Shown here in pieces: positions 12,701-24,700 of a stretch of DNA of 64,000 nt. Origin of the DNA: Lytechinus pictus (lineage: Eukaryota > Echinodermata > Echinoidea > Temnopleuroida > Toxopneustidae); contig NC_087249.1 in assembly GCF_037042905.1 (NCBI RefSeq), forward strand, positions 39,260,401-39,324,400. Direction: 5' to 3'. Under the pieces are notes generated by a model. The model saw nothing but the letters and a program-made list of their open reading frames with translations, searched no databases and was not told the DNA's origin. A program made the position numbers and the translations under genes. How positions within the stretch are numbered: position 1 is the stretch's first letter; the number at the start of each line of letters is the position of its first letter.

Positions 12701-15700
12701 CACAAGCTAACATGTTTCAAAGGTTTCATTTTCGTTTAAGGTCAAGCTAAAATACACTTGGTTGGTTCAAAATTTAGATGTATACACAGAAAATTACAAT
12801 GAGATGCACTGAAAATGTCAAAAACGCACTTTATATTGCAGTGTTGATATTGAGATGTATAATTACAAAAATTAAAATACACCTGAATGCACTAATTGTA
12901 GTATGTTTCCAAATTTTTTGATAGATGAAATGAAAATAAAACACATTATGAAACAATTGACACTCGAAAATACAACTGAACGCACTAATTGTAGCAAGTG
13001 CCCATATGTATATGTAGATGTATAACTCGAAATAATAACAAAATGAAATGTGGCACTGTTTATAAAGCGAAAGGCCGCCGCTAAAATACATCTAAACGCA
13101 CTTCATATTGTAGTAAGTGTTAATATTGAAAAAAATGAAAATATGCCTGCCCTGAATGCACTAATTGTACGTTTCGAAATTTTTTGATGGTTGGAATGAA
13201 AATAACACACAATATGAAACAATTGACACTCGAAAATACAACTGAACTCACTAATTGTAGCAAGTGTCCAAATGTAGATGTATATCACGAAATTAACAAA
13301 ACGAAATGTGGCACTGTTTATATAGCGAAAGGCCGCCGCTTAAAATACATCTAAACGCACTTCATATTGTAGTAAGTGTTAAAATTGGCCCAAAAAAAAA
13401 ATTATAGTAAGTGTCCAAACTTGGATGTATTGTAGTCCAAACATGAGAAATTCACAATTCATATGAATATTTTCACTTTAATCAGTGAGCTTTCCGTCTG
13501 TGATCGTCAACATCCTTCTTGCTTGTGTACACGTATTTGCATCCTTCTTGTTGACAGCGACCCAGACCTTTATTGTGAAAAAGTTGCAGGTGCTCACATG
13601 GGAGGATGCTCTCTGAAGACAAAGCCTCGATGAATGTCTTGAAATGGCCAGGGTGCGATGTGCTGGGTGAAGGCGAAGGAAAATTCCTCAAGCAAGCTAG
13701 AAGATCTGATGAAGCTCTTGGTGGATGAGATGAGCAATGGAAACATGAAGACAGAGTACATTTGCTGAAGATAATGGTGCCGATTCTGCGATCCATGTGC
13801 CTGTGTGTGAATTTGTACAGCTCATTAACAAGTGCATCCGTCCTTAAAGCACGAGTAGATCCACCAAGTACCCTTTTGACTTCATCGTAGTTGGCGTAAG
13901 GCGTTGGAGGGGAACCACTTCGTACACAGTTGACGTTCACCTTGTGTCCTGCAAAGCAGAGATCCCTCCAATAAATGTCTCTGATATGGTCCATAGCACG
14001 ATCGAACACAATGTCTTCCTTGGCCTCCTTCTCGTCCTTAGCCAGTCCACTCTGCTGACATGGTGGCTTGTCCTCCCCAGGCAATGTCGAAGGCAGGTAT
14101 ACCGATGTCAGGGCACGCGTACAAGGTGCCCAAAGGTGCTCGATGGGATTCATTGCAGAGTCCCCTGGACAATATGAAGTAACCATGAGGGAATCCAGGT
14201 CATTGTCCTTGAAAAACAATGCATAAAACAGTTCATTGACAGGAAAGTTTACATTGAAGTCCGACCCTCCATCGACAACAAGTAGAAGTACAGGCTTCTG
14301 GGTTGGAGTACTAGTGAGCTGCTGTAGATCGTTCATGTGCGAAGCTATGTTGTTGGTTGACCGAGGACTTCGAAGAAAAACATGTGACCTAGACTTCTGA
14401 GGCAAAACAAAGTGTTCACGTCCAAGATGATCAAGTGTAGTGGTGCCACTGGGCTCCATTTCCAAATATCCCGAGGGAGTTAGTAGATATCCAGGGGTTG
14501 GAAAATCGTGGTCCATATATCGAGGGGCATCATTCACAGGGAAGAATCTGTTGATCCTGATTCGTCTATCCACAGCCAAAGTACAGTCACCAATCCTTAT
14601 TTTGTTCTTATTGTCAGCACTATACACCTGAACAAACTCGCTAAACTTTGATGCCATTTCCAACGAGTATCTTACCCGAGCAGCATAAAAGTGGCTGTTG
14701 TCGTTAGGTTTTCGGGCAGAGTTGTCCTTGGCTGGTATGCGTGCTTGAATCAATCCAGTGTATTTCTCAGCTGCCTTGTGTGCCTTGTTGGGTGGATGCA
14801 TCCAGTGGGCAATTGTTCGAACATCTGTATAGGAGAGAAAAAAAGCAATAAAAAGTATGATAGGTAGGTATATTAAAGAGGAAAAAATCTTTAACTTTAA
14901 AAGTTTAATGTTAATATCTAACATCGGAATAAAACGGTGTCATTTTTAATATAAAAATAAATATACTTACTGAGATTGGGATGTTCACCCTTAAGCCCTG
15001 GTACAGTGCTTTGGAGATGATCTCTGATATCACGCAGGGTAGACCCACACACGCCTATTTCTTGTTGTCGTCTACGATGAGCTTTGAATCCGTTGCTCTG
15101 AACAAATTGGCTGGCTGCTTCGACGACACCGGGAAACTCAGTTCTTACAGCGGGTCGCCCCCGGGGCTTCTTCGTGGCTTCCTGCTGCCGGCGACTACGT
15201 TTCTTGTAGGGCACAGAGTCAAGCCAGCCAATGTCCACACTCGGAAGCGACATTTCAACAGTTCGAAGGTAGAATCAAAATAAGACGGTAATAATTGTAG
15301 TGTCTTTCTTAGGTGTGATCAGTATGAAGTAAGCCGATAATTATGAGCGTATTGACAAAAAGTGCAATTTAAATATCCTGGAAGTGACGACGGGTATGTC
15401 TCCTCGGATCGCTGGGCAGATGCGACTAATTGCTACAACACAATAGGATGAATTGGCCTAGCCTCGCATTCAATTAATCAAAGCGCGCCGCGAGTGCGAT
15501 CGATCGATGACGTAACAAGAAACAAAGCACGCTGGATCTCTGTCCGATCTGGACAGCTGTGGCTTCGTTTTACTGTCTATAACCAGTCAGGGAATTATTG
15601 GCGTTCATAGATCTAGATGTGAATTGTTAAACTACAATTAATATACTAGTTTACCTTAAAAGGGACGTTTTGTTCATTATTTAATAAAAAGAAACACGGG

Positions 15701-18700
15701 TGCAAATTAAAATACCCCCTCCAAATTTTGTACTTTGACTGTGATCAGTTTGCATTGTGAAAATTTAAGTTTCCAGTTTGGTTTTTTTTCTCAGGAGATC
15801 AGATCAAATGAATATTAAATGCATGAAATAACAATGTACATAAAGTAAATTAAAGAAAATGAGGGGAAGGGTCGAAAGGGAAGCTACAATAACTATCTTC
15901 CAACCAAATATGAGTCTACCTTGTTTTTGATCCCGCACGATAAGAGTGAAGGTTTATCATATTAAACTCAAAGATTATTTGATTGTCAATGAATGAGCAG
16001 AATTATAACTATACAATACAAGTTGCAAATATAAAGTAACTCCATTTATATTTCATAATTCTGGTGAAATTCGAGGTGGAAATAATAACTTATTGAGATC
16101 CTTGCGTGATTATCTTCCCACAATAAGTTGATCTTGTTCTTGATCCAACCCCATGCATGCCATGTGAAAAGACGTATAGAATGTCAACCTCACCCATCCC
16201 TTATCTTTGTCGCTTTCACTCTCTTCCTCTATTGACCCACCACCCTCTCTCTCCCATTCCCCAACTCCTCCCTTTGTAGGTGCCCGATTTTTTCTTATCA
16301 CAGTTCAGAAAGAGCACGACTTCATCAATGCATCCATGTACAAATAATAAAATTGATTCATAAGGGTCAATCGTCGCAGAAAGCGCATGATCAATATTCC
16401 ATAATTTTATACCTACAATTTTTTCATACCTAAAATAGCAACACTCGTACGATTTTTGTCTCACCTGCATAGCAGAGTGAGACTATAGGCGCCGCTTTTC
16501 CGACGGCGACGGCGACGGCGGCGTCAACACCAAATCTTAACCTGAGGTTAAGTTTTTGAAATGACAGCATAAATTAGAAAGTATATGGACCTAGTTCATG
16601 AAACTTGGCCATAAGGTTAATCAAGTATTACTGAACATCCTGCCTGAGTTTCATGTCACATGACCAAGGTCAAAGGTCATTTAGGGTCAATGAACTTAGA
16701 CCATGTTGGGGGAATCAACATCAAAATCTTAACCTAAGGTTAAGTTTTTGAAATGTCATCATAACTTAGAAAATATATGGACCTAGTTCATGAAACTTAT
16801 ACATAAGGTTAATCAAGTATCACTGAACATCCTGCATGAGTTTCACATCACATGACCAAGGTCAAAGGTCATTTAGGGTCAATGAACTTTGGCCGAATTG
16901 GGGGTATCTGTTGAATTACCATCATAACTTTGAAAGTTTATGGATCTGATTCATGAAACTTGGACATAATAGTAATCGAGTATTACTAAACATCCTGTGC
17001 AAGTTTCAGGTCATATGATCAAGGTCAAAGGTCATTTAGGGTCAATGAACTTTGGCCAAATTGGGGTATTTGTTGAATTACAGCCATAAATTTGAAAGTG
17101 TGTTGGTCTAGTTCATAAAACTTGGACATAATAGTAATCAAGTATCACTGAACATCCTGTGCGAGTTTCAGGTCACATGATCAAGGTCAAAGGTCATGTA
17201 AGGTCAAAGAACTTTGGCCACGTTGGGGGTATTTGTTGAATTGCCATCATATCTCTATAAGTGTATTGGTCTAGTTCATAAAACGTGGAAATAAGAGTAA
17301 CCAAGTATCACTGAACATCTTGTGCGAGTTATAGTAGTTTTCAAAATCAGCACTGCTGCTATATTGAATCGCGTGATGCAGGTGAGACGGCCAGAGGCAT
17401 TCCACTTGTTGAAGGTATACCTTGCGTGATTATCTATACCAATATATTTTTGCCTTAAAAAACAATCTAAGATCTTTTGAGGTCCATACCGTGACTTTAT
17501 GTCGGGTCGGATAAAAAAACGATACTCGTATTATAATAATTTTTAAAGATATAAAGTAAACCTTGCGTGATTATCTATACCAATATGATTTTTTTTGCCT
17601 TAAGAAACAATCTAAGATCTTTTGAGGGAAATATTGCATCCATACCGTGACTTTATGTCGGGTCGGATAAAAAAAGCGATACTCGTAAGTTGATATAGAT
17701 AATAACGCAAGATATCAATATTATCATTTCCGACTCGAAACTCATCCGAAGTATTATGTTTTGAACAATCTAGGACATTTTTAAAGGTAATATTCCATCA
17801 TTTCATACCGTAATTTTATTGGGCCGGACCCCCCCCCAAAAAAGAAAACAAAATGTGATATTACAGGCTTACTCGTTCGTATTTGGAAGATAAAGATAAC
17901 ATTATCTTCCGAAGTACGTTTTAAAGGACATTTTTTTCAGGTAATATTCCATCATTTCATACCGTAATTTTATTGGGCCGGACCAGAAAAAAATGCGATA
18001 TCTAGGACTACTCGTTCGTATTTGAAAGATATAGAAAACATAGGGAGCTAATATCAATCAATATGATTCTTTGCGACTCGGAACTTTTCCGAAGTATGTT
18101 TTTAACAATCTAGGACCTTTTAGAGGTTCATATTCCATCATTTCATGCAGTAATTTCATGTCGGGTCGGATAAAAAAGCGATACTCGTAAGTTGATATAG
18201 ATAATAACGCAAGGTATCATTTCCGACTCGAAACTCTTCCGAAGTATTATGTTTTGAACAATCTAGGACATTTTTTTCAGGTAATATTCCATCATTTCAT
18301 ACCGTAATATTATTGGGCTGGACCAAAAAAAAAAGAAGAAAAAATATGATATGTAGGCCTACTCGTTCGTATTTGGAAGATATAGAAAACATCTTCCAAA
18401 GTATGTGTTTAACAATCTAGGACCTTTTTGAGGTTCATAATCATGGAGTGATGTCATGACGGGTAGGATAAAAAAGCGATACTCGTATAGATAATAACGC
18501 AAGGTTTCAATGCAATATTTTCCCGACTCGAATATGAGTCTGTGCGGATCGGAACTCTTCCGAAGTATATGTTTTTAACAATCTAGGACCTTTTAGAGGT
18601 CAATATTCCATCATTTCATGAGGTAATTTTATGTCGGGTCGGATAAAAAGGCAATACTCGTAAGTTGTTGAAAGATATATTAATTACGCAAGGCAAATAA

Positions 18701-21700
18701 TAACCAGATTCTTTCTGACTCGGCACACTACCGAAGTATTATGTTTTAAACAATCAAAGACATTTCTCAGGTAATATTCCATAATTCATGTACCGTAATG
18801 GTCGGAAAAAACAATCAAGATATACTCGTATGTTGCATGGACCCTATAGATACTAATTACGCAAGGTTTTCTTTACGGGTAGGAACTCTTTCGAAGTATG
18901 TTTCTACCTTTTTTAGGTCAATATTCCAGAATTTGAAACCATAAGGCGATATTAGGTCGGATAAAAAAAAAGGTCGATATTCGTTCGTTGTTGGAAGGTA
19001 GATTTGATTCCCTCCGCCTCGAACCTCGTCAGAAGTTATGAGAAAAAGAGAGAGAGAGAGAATGGCTGCAGGGAAGAGAAAGATGGAAAGAAAGAAGGGA
19101 AAGAAGGAAGGATAGAAAAAAGAAAGAACGAAAAAAAAATGAGAGAAATAAAAACTCAGGGGAAGAGAAAGAAAGGAGAGAAGGAAAGAAAGGAACGAAT
19201 GAAGAAAGAAAAAAAGAAAAACAGGTAAAAGGAAAGAAAAGAGAAAAAGAAAGGTAAAGGATGGAGGGAAGGAAGGAAGAAAGGGAAAGAAAGAAAACGA
19301 AAGGAAAGAAGAAAGAAAAGGATAGATAGAAGCAAGGGAAAAAAAGAAAGAAAAGAAAGATAGAAAAAACGAAGGAATGAATGAAGGAAGGCAGAAAGAA
19401 AAAATAAGAAAAGGTAAAGAAGGAATGGACGGAAGGAAGACAGAAAGGATGAAAGGAGGGGGAAAAGAAGGAAGGATTAAAGAAAGAGGTAAACAAAGGT
19501 TGGATAGAAGGAAGAAAAAATATAGAAAGAAAAGAATGACAGAAAGAAAGACAGCTATAAACAGAAAAAATGAATGAAAGAAGGAAATTTAAAGAAATAA
19601 AGATATATTCAAAAGAAGGAAAGATAGGCAGAAAGAAAGAAAACAGTGAGGAAGAAAACTCAAACTCATATCCAGTCATAAATAAAGAAGAAAATATATC
19701 ATTTTCCTTGGCTAAAAAAATAGTTACGAAAGAAACCACGTTTATCAACATACTCACAAATGCCCATGTTGGACTGTCAAACAATGCATTTCAGTGTGTG
19801 TGATACAGACGATCATTCGAAACCCGATATTTTTCAAGCATAAGAGAAGTGAAAATTTCTCCTTTTACCTCTTACAAATGACAGAGCTACCCAATTTTTT
19901 TAAGTATGGACATTACAAGAGTTTTCATTGGTAAGAAATGTGAATTTTGACAGTTCTTTGGGAGATTTCTTCCAGATCAAACTTCGTTCGTGCAGCACCG
20001 TAGAAACCATGGGCTGCGAGTACTAGGCGCTAGCTCGCTATACTGCCATAGATTCTTTGTGTGTGTGTGTGCTGTCTGAGCTGTGTGTTAATTGCAGAAA
20101 ATGGCGCAAATTTTGCAATTCGAATCATGACTTATAAAATTTTTTAAAAGAAGAAATTAATGATATGATTTGTTTTCTCTTTTTCTTTTCTATAATTTTG
20201 ATGGTGAAATATGGGGAATATTCTGTATGAGAATTTTGCTTGCCCGATTCGGGCAATTAGTTTTTGTCTTTGCTTCAAAACAATCGGGCAAGCGCTTTAT
20301 AATATGTCGCACCCTGTATAATAACGTTTAACCTTTTGAGGGCAGTACTCCATAATTCTACACCCTCACAAAATCCCTTTATGTTCGCAATCTATTTTTA
20401 AATTCATGGGTACGACGCGGAGTTGGATGAAATTGCCGTCATACCCCCAAGACACTCGCACATCGGCGCTCATAGATGCCGTCATACCCCCAAGACACTC
20501 GCACATCGGTGCTCATAGAAGGCCTTTCATGCAACGGCATATTGCAATTTTCGCCACCTTCGTCGCTTGGGTAAAATCCTAGATCCGGCTTTAGCTCTGC
20601 TTAGAGGATTCTGAACGCATCCGGTTCGATCCCGTTCTGAACGCAGTACTTAAGTGCTCTTCTATTGACTCCTTTAATTGTTAATAGTAATCCTTGCGTT
20701 CGGGTGTATGCATAGGGCGCTACGAACGCATTCATAGCAAGACAATAGAGCATTCCGAACGCGCACGAACGAACGTGATATTAAATCTCTTGTGCCTAAG
20801 ATAATAGTAGAAAATGCTATATGTGTCTGATAGGATATTCTTCAGAGGCTTAGTATTAAACCCATGTAGAGGTTTAACCCTATATTGCCCAGGCTGTTTT
20901 GAAATTGCATTTTTGCACTAAGAAAGTGTTGTGTATCTTGATAACTGCCTACCTGGACATTGCAAATTGGTTTTAAACATTGCACAGGACTTGAAAGAAA
21001 ATAGTCCTGAAACAGTGCTGAAAATCTCCTGGGCTATATTGAGTAAAATTGGTCAGCTGACAACCTGAGATATTTTTTAAACAAAGTTATTGCCATAGCA
21101 ATATGGAAAGCATATAGCATCACCAATTGATTTTACCAAAGCTTAATTATAATAATAATGATAAATGTCATATTTAACTCAGGGTAGCCACTTCAATTCT
21201 GAAAACTGTTTTCCCAGCGTGCCCTGGATATTCGACATGATAATGTAACGATTAGCCCAACTTTAGCATGGTTACCTTGGTCGGGCGATCAAGCATTCTA
21301 TAAATTTCTTCCTATTTAAATTTCTTTCTTCACCCAGGGCATCGATGATCGGAACTTACTCTCCGGCCATTTGGCCATGTACCAAGAGGACTTCAATCTA
21401 GCCCAGGACCTGTTCCTAACCTCTAGCAGACCTATCACTGCCCTGGAGATGAGGAGAGACCTATTGCACTGGGACCAGGCCCTCAAGCTAGCGAAGACCT
21501 TGGCCCCGGAACAGATTCCTTACATCTCCAAGGAATACGCCCAGCAGCTTGAGTTCACGTAAATAAACCTTGTTTCTTATTATCCCATTTGTCTGTCGAA
21601 GTATATTGGTCATAATTTATCGCAATTAGCAATATATTTCCACCCACCCCCCCCAAAAAAAAAAATTGACAATGAGGCAACATTAGACTGTCATGAATTT

Positions 21701-24700
21701 TGTAGCTCATTGATTTATTTGTATCCTTTATTTTTTTTCATGCCTACTCTAGAATTGGGTTTTTTTACTGGAGCTTTCATTAGGACCTTTGCAATTGTCA
21801 TGTTGTGGTGGAGGGTCACGTAGTTACCATTTTCACAAATTATCCCAAGATGCTTTCAGTGGACAGAAATCATAATGTGACATCGCGATCTTGTTGAAGC
21901 TCAAAAATTGTTTTTTTTTTGACAAAGGGCTATCCAAGAATGTTGGAAAATGTCATCATCATATTTTTTTTGTTCACATTGTCTTCCTTATTGTTTTCCA
22001 ACCAAAACCAACACAGAAGAATAGTTAAAACTCCAATCAAAATGGATTGTTTGAGGAATCAAGTGATCACAATGCATTAATCCACTCTGTGTGTCTGTCT
22101 TTGTTGTATACAGTGGAGATTATCCCAACGCATTGACCCATTATGAGAAAGGTATCACCAGGGAAGAGCAGGTAAGCAAACACAAAACAAGGTTTTAATT
22201 TTTTTCATTTATCATACCCTCTCCTACATATGGGGTGGGTGTCACCTTTTCAGTCATAGAATAAGCACCAACGTGCTACTATTAAATATGTTATCTAAGC
22301 CCCTGCCCCTGCCCCAATAATGTACTCAACGATATAATTTGTAGTCCAAAATTTCAGTTTTTGTTTATTTATTATTGCTTGAATTTTATCAATCACTTAG
22401 AGGTGGTTTTCAATTTTGCATTTTATACTTGAAATGAATAATTATCAGAAAACATGACATTGTTGAGACATTGTAATGAAGGTCATGTGTCTGTGTATCT
22501 TACACAGCCAACTTTGTACTAGTTTTAGTGTTACCGACATGGTATGGTTTCTTTGTGTGTTTACTGTCTTTATTTAAAACAAAATATAAAGACATGTATT
22601 AGAATTATGAACATAGAAAAATGAGGTTCAAATTATTTGAATACTAAGGAAAAGACACATAGTAAAGCTTTGTGATGTGTACTCATCAGAGTGCGATGCA
22701 CAGATGAATGGAAGTGATGTGCAACAAAAGGGGAATACAAGTTTGGCGCCAAAATGGAGTGTATTCATTTCCTGACGTATATAGCGTTAAATTGAATGTT
22801 ATTGCAGAAATTGATGTTTTTCTGTAAATTATGTTATGGCCAAAAAAATTAGTTGACTTGGCGTAACAGGTTTTTTTTTTTTTTTTTTGGTCATTGTCGC
22901 TTATATTTGCATACATGAAAGTAGCAATTAATACACATACATACATACAGTGGCGTAGATAGGTCCTCAGACCTTGGGGATGATCTGATGAGAGGGGTAG
23001 ACCACAGTATGTTCAAATAACTCTCACCACATACACACACACACACACACATATGTTAATATATATATGGACACAGAACGAGCCAGAAATTGTTGAAATC
23101 TTGAAAGCAAAGAACATCCGGGGTTTTTCCGCATTGCGATATCAATACTTACGCAGTAGATCGCAATCAATATCGGATTTAAAAAAATAAAAAGCAAAGG
23201 GTCGGCGATATTTTCAGGGTCGGGTGGGCTACGCCAAGTAAACAATTTTTTTTTGGCCCAAGTTATCTTACATTTTGTTATGTTATGTTACGACATGTTA
23301 CGTAATGATGTTATTATTTTGCTCTAGGAGCGTGATCACGATGAGACCTGCGCGGCAGGGGTAGCGCGTATGTCTATTCGCATTGGCGACATTCGACGCG
23401 GCGTGTCCATGGCGATGAAGATGAACAACCGGGCGGTGAAAAGAGATTGTGCTTCTATTTTGGAGAGTATGAAGCAATACTCAGAATCGGCTCAGCTCTA
23501 TGAGAGGGGAGGTTATCCAGATAAGGCAGCTTCTGTATACATCCGATGCAAGAACTGGTAAGTGATGGGTCTCCTTTTCTGTTTGTCTAGTCGCATATTC
23601 TAGATGAATTCTGGGACCCGTTTCATAAATACTTTTTAAAATAACAAATTCATAATCTCTACAAGTTTAATATCAGCCAGTGAGAGAGGTGGACGGTTTG
23701 CAATGTGGTAAGTCGTGAAAAGACTTTTGGATGGTAGAGTGATAGAGATGAAAATTAAAAAGGCGAGAAAAGTGGAAGAAAATACTTCTCACTCCCATTT
23801 TCCTCTTTCCCCACCTATCAATTTTTGTTTTGTTTCTATCATGCTACCATTGAACAATCCTCTTCAGGACTTACCACATGATAATAATAATCCATTAATA
23901 ATCAATATTTTATTGTTTGAAAAAGAAACCAGAAAATAGAATCCTGCAAAAATTCATATTGCCCAATTGATCATGGGCCAGGCACCTACTGAACAGCATC
24001 AGATCGATGTTGCTCTATCCCTTTAATAAATCATTGAACACCAAATAGGGAAGCAGCAATCCCATCTTTTAATGTCTTTTGGTCTGACGCAGCCAGGGCT
24101 TGAACTCCCCACATCCTACTTATTAAACCTCCTCAACGTCAGATATATTCATTTGAAGAATAATAAAACTTATGATTTTTTATTGATTGCAGGGCAAAGG
24201 TAGGGGAACTTCTACCCCAGATCACGTCTCCTAAGATTCACTCTCAGTATGCCAAGGCTAAGGAAGCCGATGGCAAGTACAAAGATGCAGCTTCAGCCTA
24301 CCGAAATGCCAAGGACTGGGATAATGTCATCAGGTATGACAAAAAAAATCCATATTTTATTATTCGAAATAAAAATCTGAAGTTTTCTACAAGTATACTT
24401 CGACTCTCAAAACTTTCTAGTGGTCTAGAGAAATAGTATACAAATAATACATATCGTCGAGTGCAATAGGCATCATCGAAGGCATTAGAATTGCACACAC
24501 AATGTACATGTACCATTGGTACAGTTCTAACATGCCCAAGGCAGGGCCGACGCCATTTTATTTTCTTGTAAACTATTAAGATTTCAACAGGTTTCATAAC
24601 TTGGTCATTGTTTGCCTTGCTAGTCTTGTATTAGGATAGTGGGTGGATGATAGTAACCTGCCTTGTAACCGTCTGACATGTCCCAACTGTATTTTCTTCC

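Larger units (their letters stand above)
2147..20796 (-). mobile_element. 18.65-kb candidate DNA transposon carrying BEN-domain and DDE transposase genes
   Basis: The ends are the 17-bp perfect inverted repeat GGCACAAGAGATTTAAT (2147-2163) and its complement (20780-20796). TAA stands directly outside each end (2144-2146 and 20797-20799), which reads as a 3-bp target duplication. About eight or nine GAACG/CGTTC motifs cluster within 230 bp of each end. Inside, in order: a satellite array (about 2500-4690), a second short array (5520-5870), the BEN gene, a 1.4-kb tandem duplication, the transposase gene, a nested AGGTCA-bearing element, a second satellite array (17410-19000), and a purine tract. 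The whole lies in one WDR19 intron between phase-0 exons. A TWA duplication is typical of PIF/Harbinger elements, but the transposase end motif looks IS630/Tc1-like, so the superfamily is unresolved. The boundaries rest on sequence structure only; an empty site in another genome would prove them. Confidence 0.78.

Noticed and set aside
19029-19784. 251-codon minus-strand open frame
   Set aside because: Ser/Phe/Leu low complexity from a polypurine tract, with no start context or domain.
24050-24140. Further tRNA-derived SINE on the minus strand
   Set aside because: A B-box-like AGTTCAAGCCC is present but the A-box is not convincing.
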